From an uncultured Bacteroidia bacterium (GTDB lineage: Bacteria; Bacteroidota; Bacteroidia; Bacteroidales; Prolixibacteraceae): 64,000 nucleotides of DNA. The notes beneath the pieces are model-generated. The model did not search any database. It was given only the letters and a program-made list of their open reading frames with translations, and had not been told where the DNA came from. The stretch lies in NCBI GenBank assembly GCA_903850335.1, contig CAINLJ010000168.1, positions 1-64,000 of the forward strand, read 5' to 3'. Of the stretch, positions 8,765-18,778 are shown one piece after another (the stretch's first letter is position 1; each line of letters begins with the position of its first letter). Made by a program: the position numbers and the translations under genes.

Positions 8765-8968
8765 TTACTCCTTTTTACCAGTATTTAGTCCAATGAGTGT
8801 GTAAAGCGGACAAAAACTGATAAAGCTCGTCACAACAAAGATGGCCGCAAACGCCAATAAGACAATTGCAAGAGTTCCTTCAATAACCTTTGTAAAATAA
8901 AGGACTACAACGATAGCAGCAACTAAAATCCGCAGAATCTTGTCGACGGTTCCCATGTTTTTTTTCAT
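8765..8968 (-). CDS. DUF2892 (YgaP-like) small membrane protein
   Basis: A 67-residue protein starting MKKNMGTVDKILRI, with two membrane helices (ILVAAIVVVLYFTKV and LAIVLLAFAAIFVVTSF) and the ending FCPLYTLIGLNTGKK. The GTVDKILRI start and the CPLY-GLNT end are typical of the DUF2892 domain, found alone or fused to rhodanese domains. The function is unknown. It is monocistronic and faces away from the WG-repeat gene. Confidence 0.85.
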   Translation of the reverse strand: MKKNMGTVDKILRILVAAIVVVLYFTKVIEGTLAIVLLAFAAIFVVTSFISFCPLYTLIGLNTGKKE

Positions 8969-9131
8969 CTTTAATCAATGGTTTTAAGTGGCAGGATGAA
9001 GCTTGCATGTAAGATCACATCCTCGTTTGGGTTTAATGGACATGCCCATTTAGAAATTCACAATTATACTATTTATTACACGTTCAGATAACACTTAACT
9101 GAATAAAAAGTTGCTAAATACTTGACTGGTA

Positions 9132-9599
9132 TTATTTATCCGGAGCAATTTTAATAACCTTCCATTTCCCATTTTGCCGCACATGCGCCATACCTTTGTA
9201 ACAGCAGGTTCCATGATAATTATACCCTTCATCATAAATAATTGGTATCACCTCTTTCCCCTTCTGATCAATGAACCCATATTTTTCATTGAGCTTAACC
9301 GCGGCATAACCCCCGATAAACTTCCAGGTAAAATCGTATTTCAGACTTATAACTTCCTTTCCTTCAATGTTTACATATCCATACTTACCGTTTAGTTTCA
9401 CCGCCGCCAATCCTTCTTCCGGCAAATAGGCAAGATCGTATATGGGAGTCACTACAACTTCTCCCTTTTCGTTTTTATACCCATACCTGTCATTTTGGGC
9501 AGAATAAAAAGGAAATATCTGAGTGACGGGTCGCGACCCGTCTTCTCCGTAACAAATGGATCCCGCAGAAATTAAAAGGATTAATAAAAATATTTTCAT
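9132..9599 (-). CDS. Secreted WG-repeat protein
   Basis: A 155-residue protein with a signal peptide (MKIFLLILLISAGSICYG) and about three WG-type repeats: YGYKNEKGEVVVTPIYD, YGYVNIEGKEVISLKYD and YGFIDQKGKEVIPIIYD. WG repeats form beta folds of unclear function. Codons 20-25 (DGSRPV) are encoded by a perfect 18-bp palindrome of a repeat family also present at the end of the next gene upstream. The start is 16 nt from the GH92 stop, so the two may be co-transcribed. Confidence 0.8.
   Translation of the reverse strand: MKIFLLILLISAGSICYGEDGSRPVTQIFPFYSAQNDRYGYKNEKGEVVVTPIYDLAYLPEEGLAAVKLNGKYGYVNIEGKEVISLKYDFTWKFIGGYAAVKLNEKYGFIDQKGKEVIPIIYDEGYNYHGTCCYKGMAHVRQNGKWKVIKIAPDK
9525..9542. repeat. 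GGTCGCGACC palindrome inside the WG-repeat gene
   Basis: A perfect 18-bp palindrome (GACGGGTCG/CGACCCGTC) within the coding sequence, just after the signal peptide. It shares its core with the palindrome 90 bp away. Confidence 0.8.
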
Positions 9600-9615
9600 T
9601 ATTTATTTGATTTGT

Positions 9616-11883
9616 TTAATGTGATTGTATGGACAGGTCGCGACCTGTCCGTATGATATCGGGGAAGTCCGTGGGATTTATTGCCCACGAACCAGATGGT
9701 TTTTCGCCCATGAAAAGGACCAGATTGCCACCTTTAAGGATATCTTCATGTTTTATGAACGATCGGGTGTAAGCAATTCCATTTAGTGTGGCCCTCTGGA
9801 TATAAATATTTTTCTGACTAAGGTTCTCAGCAGTTACTGTAAATGACTTTCCATTACCAGGAAAGATTGTTGATTGATTTGCCAGCGGTGTACCAAAAAC
9901 ATATTCACCATTCACTGGATTTACGGGATAAAATCCAATGGCACTCAAAACATACCAGGCACTCATTTGACCGCAATCGTCGTTTCCACACAATCCGTTT
10001 GGTTGGTTGCTATAAAAACAAGTCTGGATATGGTTCACCTTCTCGGCTGTCTTCCAGGGTTTTCCAATATAACTATAGAGATACGGGACGTGATGACTTG
10101 GTTCATTTGAGAACTCAGATAATCCATAATACCCATTATTTTTCAAATCACTTTTCTTTGAACTCTTCAAATCGTAGAGTGAATCAAGTTTCATCTCAAA
10201 TTTCTTATCCCCGCCCATGGAAGCGATTAAACCATAAACATCCTGAGGAACATACCAGGAATAGATCCAGGCATTGCCCTCCTGAAAACCAATCGATTCC
10301 TTTGGATTAAAGGGAAGTATCCACCCACCTGTGCTGTCTTTAGACCGAACAAATCCGGATGCTGGATCAAAGAGATTTTTCCAGTATCCACTTCTTTTCA
10401 TAAACTCCCCGTAGTCAGACGTGTTATTGAGACGTTTGGCAGCCTGGGCAATACACCAGTCATCAAAGGCGTATTCTACTGTTTTGGTTACACCCCGTTG
10501 GCGTGGATCGAGATCATCCGGCACATAACCAAATTGTCTGTAAAAATTGGATTCGCGGATATCTTCTCCTGCAGTTACTTTCATGGCTTCAAAGGCAAGG
10601 GCATAATCAAAACCACGGATACCTTTTAGCATGGCATCAGCGATTATTGGCACAGCGTGATAACCAGGCATTACATTAGCCTCGTTGAAAAAAAGTTCCC
10701 AAGAAGGGAGAAGACCATGTTGTTTGTAAAATTCAAGAAATGAATTGATTATAAAGGGCTGACGTTCAGTTTGAGTGAGTGTAAACAAGGGTGCAGCAGC
10801 CCGGTATGTATCCCACAGGGAACTTAAAGTATAAATATCCTTCCCATGATGAATTTTCTTGTCTGCCCCGGTATAATTACCTAAGGCGTCGTCAAAGCGA
10901 AATGGGGCGAAATAACAGTGATAGGCTGATGTATAAAAAGTCTCTTTAAATGATAGATTATCAGATGTGACTTTAATTTTAGCCAGTTCAGTTTCCCAGG
11001 CGTCAGATGCACTTTTTTTTATGGCCTCAAAATCCCAGTCTTTAATATCTTTAAGTCCGGCAAGTGCTCCGTCGATATTGGCGGAACTGATAGCCACCTT
11101 GGTAAGTAGTTGGTTTCCGGATTTTATCTCTGGAAACCGTAACACAGAAACTAACCTGACGGCTCGTGCCTCTTCTTTTGAATTTACCTTAACACTATCA
11201 GCAAAAATGGTAATCTCCCCGACTGGCTCACTTGTCTGTATAGCGAAGAAGACACATCTCTCACCAACAAAGCCGATTGAACGACGAAACCCAACCACTG
11301 TATTGGAATCAATTTTCTTAAAATAACATTCCAGAGGTAAATCACCATTATGCCCGACCCGTGCCTCAATGCCATTTCCTACGCCCAGATCAATTTTCAA
11401 CAGATTGTTTTTATTCTCCGGGAAGGTATAACGGTGAAATCCGCAGTGGACTGTGGCGGTGAGCTCTGCTTTTATATGGGAAGTCTTGAGCCATACAGAA
11501 TAATATCCGGGTTTAGCTTTCTCATCCTGATGGGAGAATTCACTTCGGGTGGCCTTCGGTGATGGATCACTGTTTGGGAGCGGAAACAGGGAAATATCAC
11601 ACAGATCTTCGGCACCTGTTCCGCTATAGTGAGTATGGCTGAATCCACCAATATTTTTACTTGAATAATGGTAACCACTGCACCAGTTATAACCTCTGTC
11701 ACCGTTGTCAGGACTTAGCTGGATCATACCAAAAGGGACAAGGGCGCCTGGGAATGTATGTCCGTCCTCATCGGTTCCTATGAATGGATTAACATAGTCA
11801 GTTAATCGTTCAGACGGACTATGATTGCAGGCTGTTAAAAGGAATAATGCAAGCAGAAAAGGGATAAGTTTTTGTAAGATCAT
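9616..11883 (-). CDS. GH92 family glycosidase (alpha-mannosidase), lipoprotein
   Basis: A 755-residue GH92 enzyme; the family consists of calcium-dependent inverting alpha-mannosidases that mostly trim mannose from yeast and N-glycan mannans. A lipoprotein signal (LFLLTACNHS) suggests a cell-surface or periplasmic anchor. Family motifs are YVNPFIGTDEDGHTFPGA, GFSHTHYSGTGAEDL, SLWDTYRAAAPL, NDDCGQMSAWYVLSAIG (with the Asp pair that acts as base) and a final beta domain. The last residues (GRDLS) are encoded by a 20-bp palindromic repeat, so the original stop may have been replaced. It starts 9 nt after the RluA gene. Confidence 0.92.
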   Translation of the reverse strand: MILQKLIPFLLALFLLTACNHSPSERLTDYVNPFIGTDEDGHTFPGALVPFGMIQLSPDNGDRGYNWCSGYHYSSKNIGGFSHTHYSGTGAEDLCDISLFPLPNSDPSPKATRSEFSHQDEKAKPGYYSVWLKTSHIKAELTATVHCGFHRYTFPENKNNLLKIDLGVGNGIEARVGHNGDLPLECYFKKIDSNTVVGFRRSIGFVGERCVFFAIQTSEPVGEITIFADSVKVNSKEEARAVRLVSVLRFPEIKSGNQLLTKVAISSANIDGALAGLKDIKDWDFEAIKKSASDAWETELAKIKVTSDNLSFKETFYTSAYHCYFAPFRFDDALGNYTGADKKIHHGKDIYTLSSLWDTYRAAAPLFTLTQTERQPFIINSFLEFYKQHGLLPSWELFFNEANVMPGYHAVPIIADAMLKGIRGFDYALAFEAMKVTAGEDIRESNFYRQFGYVPDDLDPRQRGVTKTVEYAFDDWCIAQAAKRLNNTSDYGEFMKRSGYWKNLFDPASGFVRSKDSTGGWILPFNPKESIGFQEGNAWIYSWYVPQDVYGLIASMGGDKKFEMKLDSLYDLKSSKKSDLKNNGYYGLSEFSNEPSHHVPYLYSYIGKPWKTAEKVNHIQTCFYSNQPNGLCGNDDCGQMSAWYVLSAIGFYPVNPVNGEYVFGTPLANQSTIFPGNGKSFTVTAENLSQKNIYIQRATLNGIAYTRSFIKHEDILKGGNLVLFMGEKPSGSWAINPTDFPDIIRTGRDLSIQSH
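9631..9650. repeat. GGTCGCGACC palindrome at the end of the GH92 gene
   Basis: A perfect 20-bp palindrome, GGACAGGTCG/CGACCTGTCC, inside the last codons of the GH92 gene. It has the same core as the palindrome in the neighbouring WG gene. Confidence 0.8.
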
Positions 11884-11892
11884 TTTTTGAAT

Positions 11893-12813
11893 TTATTCTT
11901 TTGTATGCCTTGCAAACACAGACATAAATCTTCCTGGAACGGGTGTCTCATATCGAACCTCATTCCCATTTACAGGGTGGATAAATGCAAGAACCCGGGC
12001 ATGAAGACAAGTTCGTCCAATGAGATTAGTTTTCGCACCGTATTTCTTATCCCCCACGATGGGATGTCCCAGATCTTTCATGTGAACCCTGATCTGATTT
12101 TTCCTGCCTGTATCCAGTTTAACCTCCACAAGTGTTATCGCTTCACCCCGGCGCAAGACTTTATAATGTGTAATTGCCTCATCACCTTCTCCAGGAACTT
12201 TTGTTGAGTACATAACAAGAGCCTTATTCTCCTTTAAAAATGAGCGGATTGTCCCCTGATCATTTTCAACAATTCCTTCCACCACAGCAACATAAGTTCG
12301 TTCAATAACTGCTTCCTGCCAGGCACGCTGCATGGCTGATTGAACCTCTTCGCTTTTTGCAAACACCATGATTCCTGAAGTATCCCTGTCTAACCTGTGA
12401 ACAACAAATATTCGGTTAGACGGATTCTCACGTTTTACATGCCCGCTAAGGATGCTATAGGTTGTCAATAATTTCTCTTTTGCTGTCGCAATAGACAACA
12501 TTCCGGCTTCTTTCTCAATAACAATCAGGTATGGATCCTCAAAAAGGATTCGCAAGCCTTTATATTTTATTTCTTCGGGGATCCTGTCAAGGGTAATTGT
12601 TACCTTCTGACCAGGAAACAGTGAATAATCGAACTGCGTGATTACATGATTATCAACAGACACTTGTCTGTGAGCAAGGAATGCCTTTACAGTTGTCCGG
12701 CTTTTACCCTTTAATTGTTCAAGTAAAAATTTCAGTAATTGAGTATTGCCTTTAACGATAAAAAGAATCTGCTTTGGAGTTCCTTTTGCCGGGCTTGTTG
12801 GTATTTGTTCCAT
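11893..12813 (-). CDS. RluA-family pseudouridine synthase with S4 domain
   Basis: A 306-residue RNA pseudouridine synthase. An S4-type RNA-binding domain occupies about residues 25-75 (LLKFLLEQLKG ... RQVSVDNHVITQFDYSLFPGQ). The catalytic domain has the RluA signature VHRLDRDTSGIMVFAKS with the nucleophilic Asp, then ERTYVAVVEG and GRKNQIRVHMKDLGHPIVGD. The exact rRNA or tRNA position is not predictable. It is followed after 9 nt by the GH92 gene; the co-orientation may be chance. Confidence 0.9.
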   Translation of the reverse strand: MEQIPTSPAKGTPKQILFIVKGNTQLLKFLLEQLKGKSRTTVKAFLAHRQVSVDNHVITQFDYSLFPGQKVTITLDRIPEEIKYKGLRILFEDPYLIVIEKEAGMLSIATAKEKLLTTYSILSGHVKRENPSNRIFVVHRLDRDTSGIMVFAKSEEVQSAMQRAWQEAVIERTYVAVVEGIVENDQGTIRSFLKENKALVMYSTKVPGEGDEAITHYKVLRRGEAITLVEVKLDTGRKNQIRVHMKDLGHPIVGDKKYGAKTNLIGRTCLHARVLAFIHPVNGNEVRYETPVPGRFMSVFARHTKE

Positions 12814-12852
12814 TTATTGTAATTTCAATTTTCATCGACCTGAATAGTCGTT

Positions 12853-12860
12853 CAAAAGTA
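12853..12860 (-). promoter_or_regulatory. -7 box TACTTTTG for the RluA/GH92 operon
   Basis: An exact TAnnTTTG match on the minus strand, 39 nt before the RluA start. The -33 element is unclear. Confidence 0.5.
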
Positions 12861-12877
12861 CAACAATTTATGATGGT

Positions 12878-13789
12878 CTAATTGATTTGATCGGCAACTT
12901 CCTCGCTGAAAACTTTTTGAATAAGAAATGAATCAACTTTTTCGGTGTAATTGTAATTAGCAGACCTCAATAATTCAAGATATGATTTTACTGTTTCTGC
13001 ACTGTGTGTTTGCGGGTTTTTTGTGATAAACATCTCAAGATTTGTTCTGGCACTGTCGCTCAGAACACTAGTTTCCGGATCAAAGACTCTGGAATGATCC
13101 ATTCCCGCCAAAAATGCTCCCAGGTATTGGGCATACCTGTCTTTTGCTGATTTTATTAATAAAAAACCAGGAAATTGGGTTATAAATTTTTCCCATATTA
13201 CGATTCTTAATGCCAGTGAATCGGTCGGGATAAGCATCCTTCCTTCACTTGCGAAGGGCTTGAGCTGATCTGTTGATTCAATTGCAAGAAATTCCCGGTA
13301 GCCTCTGGTTAACATAAATCCATATTTTTCAAGCAGAAAAGAAGAACGTGGCTCAAGAAAATAGGAACCTTCTACTGAATAAAGTAGTAATCCATGATCT
13401 GCAAACATGCGTTTCCAGGCGAGGATATTTTGAAGGGAAGGAGAATTATTCAGTTGAGTAGTAATATTTTCATTATTTTCGAGGTAACTACCCGAGAGAT
13501 GATTCATAAAATCATTAAAGATCAGGAATAATGAATCTTTTGTAAGGCTATCGGCAGCACAATTTTTTAAAAGAATTCCTGCCACCTCCAATGACATTAA
13601 ATCACCTGAATCCAGAGTATCAAGGACCTGACGGAAATCAACAGTCGTGGATATTTTTATCTGAGCTATTCTTTGAGAATCAATCTTTTGGTCTGTTCCA
13701 GATGCAGAACCGGCATTCTTAACATTAGGTTGACTTGTGTTACAAGCAATAAAAACTGTAATGATCAGTAATATAGAAATATATCGCAT
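12878..13789 (-). CDS. Lipoprotein of unknown function
   Basis: A 303-residue protein with a lipoprotein signal (MRYISILLIITVFIACNTS, lipobox Cys at 16). A Ser/Gly-rich linker of about 20 residues leads to an alpha-helical body containing many Leu, Phe and Asp residues. I see no catalytic motif. The helical periods from about 50 to 290 suggest a bundle or repeat fold. It lies alone between the RluA and rhamnosidase genes, both in the same direction. I do not recognise the family. Confidence 0.7.
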   Translation of the reverse strand: MRYISILLIITVFIACNTSQPNVKNAGSASGTDQKIDSQRIAQIKISTTVDFRQVLDTLDSGDLMSLEVAGILLKNCAADSLTKDSLFLIFNDFMNHLSGSYLENNENITTQLNNSPSLQNILAWKRMFADHGLLLYSVEGSYFLEPRSSFLLEKYGFMLTRGYREFLAIESTDQLKPFASEGRMLIPTDSLALRIVIWEKFITQFPGFLLIKSAKDRYAQYLGAFLAGMDHSRVFDPETSVLSDSARTNLEMFITKNPQTHSAETVKSYLELLRSANYNYTEKVDSFLIQKVFSEEVADQIN

Positions 13790-13854
13790 AGAGGACGGAT
13801 TATACCGGTTAATTTAATTGGAATTTGAATCTACGCTAATTAAGTGAAAATATC

Positions 13855-16053
13855 TCAATGAGAATACCCTTTATTTTTTTCTTCAATTACTGAAAAAACG
13901 GTCCTACCTCCCCTCACGCCTTCCATAACAAAAAACTTTCCATCTCTTTTCGCCTGAACCGGACTCCCATTACTTAATAAAACAGCACTTGGTATATCCC
14001 GAACCGGAACGAAAACTACCGCACTCATGTTTAAAGGAATAGTTAGGGCAAGATCGAAATGAGTCACATTATCTGTATTAAATTCACAAAATATCGATCC
14101 ACGGATTGTCGGAACCTTAATTTCAGATGAAATGAGACCACCTGTTTGCGGCTTAATCTGTGCTCGTTGAAATCCGGGTAAAAGTGGAACAATACCCCAG
14201 AAACCTCGTGTAATCATATTTGCAGGAACTGCTCCCCATGCATGATTCCAATCGAGATTTGGTTTAAATTTTGCATCCCAGGCCTCCATAGTTATCGTAG
14301 AACCTAAATTAATCATGTTCCACCAACTTCGTTCACCTTTCGACCGCATCAGATTGAGGGCCGAATTATCCTCTCCGGCAGAGTACAAAGCCTCGAGCAG
14401 ATATTGTGCGCCATATACACTACATGCCATTCCTCTCAGATTAATGAATTTCACGACTTCCGGAATAATATTATCTGGAACTATTCCAAAAGCCAGCGGA
14501 AAAATGTTAGCATGCAGCGAGGAATGGGCAGACCCCTGACCATCGAGATATTTCTTCTCTGTTTGACTAAAGAGTAAATTATTAATCGAGTTTTTTACCC
14601 TCTGCGCCCTCTCTTTAAAAAAGCGTTCATCATCAAATTCTCCAACTGCGTTCGCGATCCGGGCCATTAAAAAAAGTGATTCATAATGAAAGGCATTAAC
14701 CACTGTGCTCACTTCAGGCATCTCATTATTATCCCGTTCTATTGCGGGCCAGTCAACAATATCCTTAATAGGTCCATGAATATGTATGTCATTTAACAGC
14801 GTTTCAGTCAGAAGTCCTGTGCGTGTACTAATCAAGCCATCACTACGAGCCAAAGAAATTAAACTCTTGAATTTAAGGTCCTTATAGAATTTTACAAGAG
14901 ACCGGTTATCTCCTGTATATAAATAATCGGTATAGGCTATCATCACAGATTGCATGATCCATTCCGTTGGCCACGTTGGGTTATTAATTAAATATTCGTG
15001 TGAAAAACGTGCCATACTGTACTCCCTGTCGGTACAATAATGACCAAGCTGGTTGATATAAGCATCCGCTTCATAGGGTATCCGTTCCCTGTCACCATCA
15101 ACATATACACCACAAAAACTGGTTGCCTTAATTGTGTATTTACACAAATCCCAAACCTGATTAAGTACTGTATCGGAACAAGAGAAATAACTCTCATTTT
15201 CCTGCCAGAAATAATTAGTTGCAATCTGTTCAACTGATTTGCAGTGGATTAAGGGAGAATTGATTTCAATTTCGCAATACCTGAACGGGGTAACTTCCCC
15301 TGTCTCTGATGGCATATTGATAGCTGGATATTTTGTATGACGCTGAATATGAGGAATATTTATTGTATACAAATGCGTACCCTTTTCTACATTAAGACTG
15401 AAGTATCTATACCTGATTGTACCACCAGGATTCCTGTTTACCCTTTCCGAAGCTTCTGCTTTTTCACCGAGATGGATACGGATTGAATCTGATTTTTGAC
15501 TTTCAATACACACCCTGACAGTGCCAAATGCTGCCTTCCCAAAATCAACAAAATAATTACCCTTACTATTAATTTTAATCTCCCTAAGGGGTAAAATTGT
15601 GTGTTTAACCAATGGCATAACTGAGCTTCCCGTCCCTTTTGCAAATGATCCTGTTTTGAATTCTTGTATTTCTGAGGTTCCGGTATTATTATTCAGTCCT
15701 ATTTTAACCATGACATTCCAGAAATACGTTGTTAATGGTTTTAAAGGCACACCTCGATATTTCACATTGACCGACTCTTCGGAAATTATTTCACCACTAT
15801 TCCATACATCGGCAAACCCTTTTAAAAGATTCTTTTCGGAAGATGAGACTTTTATCGAATAACTCTTTTGAGCACCCTTAAAGGCATCATTTAATATCCA
15901 GGAAAAATTTGGCAATGGTTCATTAACAAATCCCTGGGATGGATCACGTAAGAATTCCACCATTAAGCCGGTTGGTCCGGCTTTCGTATTACCCCAAAGC
16001 GGAAAGGACGTGATGATCAGGAAAAACGGGAAAAGGAAGATCAGTTTATTCAT
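13855..16053 (-). CDS. GH78-like alpha-L-rhamnosidase
   Basis: A 732-residue secreted protein (signal peptide MNKLIFLFPFFLIITSFPLWG). An N-terminal fibronectin-like domain (GLMVEFLRDP ... PNFSWIL) is followed by a beta-sandwich (VDFGKAAFGTVRVCIES), an (alpha/alpha)6 barrel from about residue 290 (NQVWDLCKYT), and a C-terminal beta domain (GFQRAQIKPQTGG). The motif GVYVDGDRERIPYEADAYI carries the acidic residues expected of the catalytic site in this group of family-78 enzymes. It is shorter than many GH78 proteins and appears to lack the CBM67 module. Activity on rhamnosides is inferred. Confidence 0.85.
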   Translation of the reverse strand: MNKLIFLFPFFLIITSFPLWGNTKAGPTGLMVEFLRDPSQGFVNEPLPNFSWILNDAFKGAQKSYSIKVSSSEKNLLKGFADVWNSGEIISEESVNVKYRGVPLKPLTTYFWNVMVKIGLNNNTGTSEIQEFKTGSFAKGTGSSVMPLVKHTILPLREIKINSKGNYFVDFGKAAFGTVRVCIESQKSDSIRIHLGEKAEASERVNRNPGGTIRYRYFSLNVEKGTHLYTINIPHIQRHTKYPAINMPSETGEVTPFRYCEIEINSPLIHCKSVEQIATNYFWQENESYFSCSDTVLNQVWDLCKYTIKATSFCGVYVDGDRERIPYEADAYINQLGHYCTDREYSMARFSHEYLINNPTWPTEWIMQSVMIAYTDYLYTGDNRSLVKFYKDLKFKSLISLARSDGLISTRTGLLTETLLNDIHIHGPIKDIVDWPAIERDNNEMPEVSTVVNAFHYESLFLMARIANAVGEFDDERFFKERAQRVKNSINNLLFSQTEKKYLDGQGSAHSSLHANIFPLAFGIVPDNIIPEVVKFINLRGMACSVYGAQYLLEALYSAGEDNSALNLMRSKGERSWWNMINLGSTITMEAWDAKFKPNLDWNHAWGAVPANMITRGFWGIVPLLPGFQRAQIKPQTGGLISSEIKVPTIRGSIFCEFNTDNVTHFDLALTIPLNMSAVVFVPVRDIPSAVLLSNGSPVQAKRDGKFFVMEGVRGGRTVFSVIEEKNKGYSH

Positions 16054-16175
16054 AAAACATTAAGAAATAATACGAAATATACCCGAAAGAATTATCGTAT
16101 TCTGTTTTGACTAAGATAATGGTTTTAAACTAAAATCGATGAGAAAAAGTTAATAAGGTTTTATATGCATCAAAC

Positions 16176-16236
16176 AGATCGAGGTGCAGAGCACTGATGA
16201 TATTTGCAGGATGTTCAGGACTATACAACATCGAAG
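16176..16236 (+). repeat. Interspersed repeat, copy B
   Basis: This matches copy A at 1797..1857 at 51 of 61 positions, in the same orientation and without gaps. Confidence 0.75.
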
Positions 16237-16349
16237 GTATATCCTACCGGTATATCAATTCAATCCCATTTAAACACAACAATATGAATTGATCCACTTT
16301 TTCATCCAATCCTAAATGAGGTGAAGGTACTAAATTTCACAAACTAACA

Positions 16350-16375
16350 GAGGCCATCCCGGTAGGGACAGCCTC
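16350..16375 (-). terminator. Terminator hairpin after pgi
   Basis: On the minus strand GAGGCTGTCCC and GGGATGGCCTC pair with one mismatched position around the loop TACC, followed by a T-rich tail. It lies about 28 nt after the pgi stop. Confidence 0.6.
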
Positions 16376-16402
16376 GTTAATATGAACGTTATTTGACAGG
16401 TT

Positions 16403-17749
16403 TTACAACCTCGCTTTGATAGCGGCAGTCTCTTTTTCGAATCCTGGTTTTTCAAGCAGTGCAAACATATTCTTCTTATATGCCTCCACTCCGGGTTGAT
16501 CAAATGGATTAACATCAAGCAGATAACCACTTATTCCACAAGCTATCTCGAAGAAATAGATTAACTGTCCGAGATAATATTCATTCAGGTGTGGTATGTT
16601 TATACGGATATTTGGAACTCCTCCATCGACATGAGCGATACTTGTTCCTAGTTCTGCCATTTTATTTACATAATCAACTCTTTTCCCGGCAAGGAAATTT
16701 AGTTTGTCGAGATCATCTTTATCCTCGGGTACCAGGACTTCGTTGTTCACATTTTCGACTGAGAGCACTGTTTCGAAAAGGATCCGTTCGCCTTCCTGGA
16801 TATACTGTCCCATAGAGTGAAGGTCACTCGAGAAATCCACACTTGCCGGAAAGATACCCTTCAATTCTTTTCCTTCACTTTCTCCATAAAGCTGTTTCCA
16901 CCATTCAGCAAAGAAGTGTAACTTAGGGTTGTAATTAACCATAATCTCCACCTTTTTGCCGATCTTATAAAGTGCATTTCTGGCAGCTGCATATTGGGCG
17001 GCGATGTTGTTTTCGAATGGGACATCAGCGCCACAGGCAATTTCCATTGATTTGGCACCACTGATAAGTTCGCGGATATTGAATCCAGCGATAGCAATTG
17101 CGATAAGTCCAACAGGCGTTAAAACGGAGTAACGGCCACCTACATCATCAGGAATAACAAAGGTTTTATAACCTTCCTCTTTGGCAAGGGTTTTTAAAGC
17201 CCCGCGTTGTTCGTCCGTAATTGCGATGATTCGTTTTCGTGCTTCGTCTACTCCATACTTGTCTTCCAGATCCTGCTTAAGGAGTCTGAATGCAAGAGCA
17301 GGCTCTGTGGTAGTTCCTGATTTTGAGATAATTGCACAGGCCCATTCTTTATATTCAAGCAGGTCACGAAGTTCAAAAAGATAATCTTCACTTATATTCT
17401 GTCCTGCAAAGAGAACCAAAGGAGCTTCAAAGCTTCCCTTAATATGTGCAAAAGAATCTGAGAGAGCATCAATAACAGCCTTACTTCCGAGATAGGAACC
17501 TCCAATACCGATCACAACGAATACCTCAAGGTGTTTCGATTGAAGTTTAAGGGCAACTTTTTCAACTTCTTCCAGATGTGCTTCAGAAATGGAAGAAGGC
17601 AAGTCTACCCAACCCAGAAAATCGTTTCCCTTACCGGTTTTATCACGAAGGGTAGCATTTTTTTGTTCAGCAGCGGTTTTGTATGCTGCAATGGCATCTG
17701 AAGGGACAAAGCTGTAGACTTTATCAAGATGTAATGAAATATTTTCCAT
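16403..17749 (-). CDS. pgi: Glucose-6-phosphate isomerase
   Basis: A 448-residue enzyme of the short (Bacillus-like) PGI type that interconverts glucose-6-phosphate and fructose-6-phosphate in the cytoplasm. The two SIS-type sugar isomerase domains are visible: [45 protein letters not shown], and the late [13 protein letters not shown] with the catalytic region. It is last of the lysS-gpsA-pgi set, with 12-nt spacers, an arrangement I associate with Bacteroidales. The hairpin downstream is the likely operon end. Confidence 0.96.
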   Translation of the reverse strand: MENISLHLDKVYSFVPSDAIAAYKTAAEQKNATLRDKTGKGNDFLGWVDLPSSISEAHLEEVEKVALKLQSKHLEVFVVIGIGGSYLGSKAVIDALSDSFAHIKGSFEAPLVLFAGQNISEDYLFELRDLLEYKEWACAIISKSGTTTEPALAFRLLKQDLEDKYGVDEARKRIIAITDEQRGALKTLAKEEGYKTFVIPDDVGGRYSVLTPVGLIAIAIAGFNIRELISGAKSMEIACGADVPFENNIAAQYAAARNALYKIGKKVEIMVNYNPKLHFFAEWWKQLYGESEGKELKGIFPASVDFSSDLHSMGQYIQEGERILFETVLSVENVNNEVLVPEDKDDLDKLNFLAGKRVDYVNKMAELGTSIAHVDGGVPNIRINIPHLNEYYLGQLIYFFEIACGISGYLLDVNPFDQPGVEAYKKNMFALLEKPGFEKETAAIKARL

Positions 17750-17761
17750 AAAAAGATTGAT

Positions 17762-18766
17762 TTAACGCAAATGTTCTGTTAATAACCGTATTTCAATTGC
17801 CGGTGAGATATTTTCGTAGATAATATTGTATACTGAATCGGTGATCGGCATATTTATATGATACTGAAGATTAAGCTCTTTAATACATTTTGTGGCATAA
17901 TATCCTTCGGCAATCATATCCATTTCGAGCATTGCCGAGCGAACCGTATATCCTTTACCGATCATAGTTCCGAAGGCACGGTTTCGCGAAAAATGCGAAT
18001 ATCCTGTTACAAGCAAGTCACCGAGGTATGCTGATGATTTTATATCACGGGTTATTGGATGCACGGTATCGACAAAACGCTTAATTTCCTGAATTGCGTT
18101 TGACATAAGTACTGCCTGAAAGTTGTCACCGTACCGCAGGCTGTGGGAAATACCTGCGGCAATAGCCATAATATTTTTCAATACGGCCGAATATTCTGTT
18201 CCCCAGATATCATCAGAGATATGAGTTCGAATGGATGGGCTCTCCAGTAACATGGCGAATTGTCTGGCACGCTTCACGTCTGGACTCGCAATCGTCAGAT
18301 AGGAAAGCAAATCACGTGCAACCTCTTCTGCGTGACAAGGGCCTGCAATAACCCCAAACTGATCGAAGGGAACATCATAAAATTCATGAAAAAACTCTCC
18401 TACCACGAGATTATCATCCGGGATAATCCCTTTTATTGCTGAGATTACATAGCGGTCGCCAATATCTACTTTAAGATGACTAAGTGTATCTTTTAAAAAG
18501 GCAGATGGAGTAACGAAAACCAGTATATCTGAGTTAAGTACGATCTCGTTGATGTCTGTGTAAAAATTTATTCTGGACATCTCGAACTCAACGGATCGAA
18601 GGTAGTTGGGATTGTGTCTGAATTTTTTAAAGAGTTCTATGTTCTCCTCAGTACGGATAAACCAGTTTAGTTCAGGGAGGTTATAAATCAAAATCTTGGC
18701 AAGTGCAGTTGCCCAACTTCCACTTCCGATTATGGCTACCCTGCTTTTCTCGTTAATTTCAGTCAT
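17762..18766 (-). CDS. gpsA: Glycerol-3-phosphate dehydrogenase (NAD(P)+)
   Basis: A 334-residue GpsA, which reduces dihydroxyacetone phosphate to sn-glycerol-3-phosphate for phospholipid synthesis. The Rossmann motif is VAIIGSGSWATALAKIL at residues 10-26. The catalytic region includes AVLKNIMAIAAGI (with the conserved Lys) and GDLLVTGYSHFSRNRAFG. It is the middle gene of an operon with lysS upstream and pgi downstream, each 12 nt away. Confidence 0.95.
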   Translation of the reverse strand: MTEINEKSRVAIIGSGSWATALAKILIYNLPELNWFIRTEENIELFKKFRHNPNYLRSVEFEMSRINFYTDINEIVLNSDILVFVTPSAFLKDTLSHLKVDIGDRYVISAIKGIIPDDNLVVGEFFHEFYDVPFDQFGVIAGPCHAEEVARDLLSYLTIASPDVKRARQFAMLLESPSIRTHISDDIWGTEYSAVLKNIMAIAAGISHSLRYGDNFQAVLMSNAIQEIKRFVDTVHPITRDIKSSAYLGDLLVTGYSHFSRNRAFGTMIGKGYTVRSAMLEMDMIAEGYYATKCIKELNLQYHINMPITDSVYNIIYENISPAIEIRLLTEHLR

Positions 18767-18778
18767 TTTGCCGACGTA

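Larger units (their letters stand above)
16054..16402. other. Intergenic region with repeat and terminator
   Basis: About 350 bp between the rhamnosidase and pgi genes. It holds the probable rhamnosidase promoter region (AT-rich, no exact -7 box), the second copy of the 61-nt interspersed repeat, and a terminator-like hairpin after pgi. I see no gene. Confidence 0.6.

Noticed and set aside
9843-10310. A 155-codon plus-strand frame opposite the GH92 gene
   Set aside because: Rich in Arg, His and Ser as expected of an antisense shadow, and fully covered by strongly conserved GH92 sequence.
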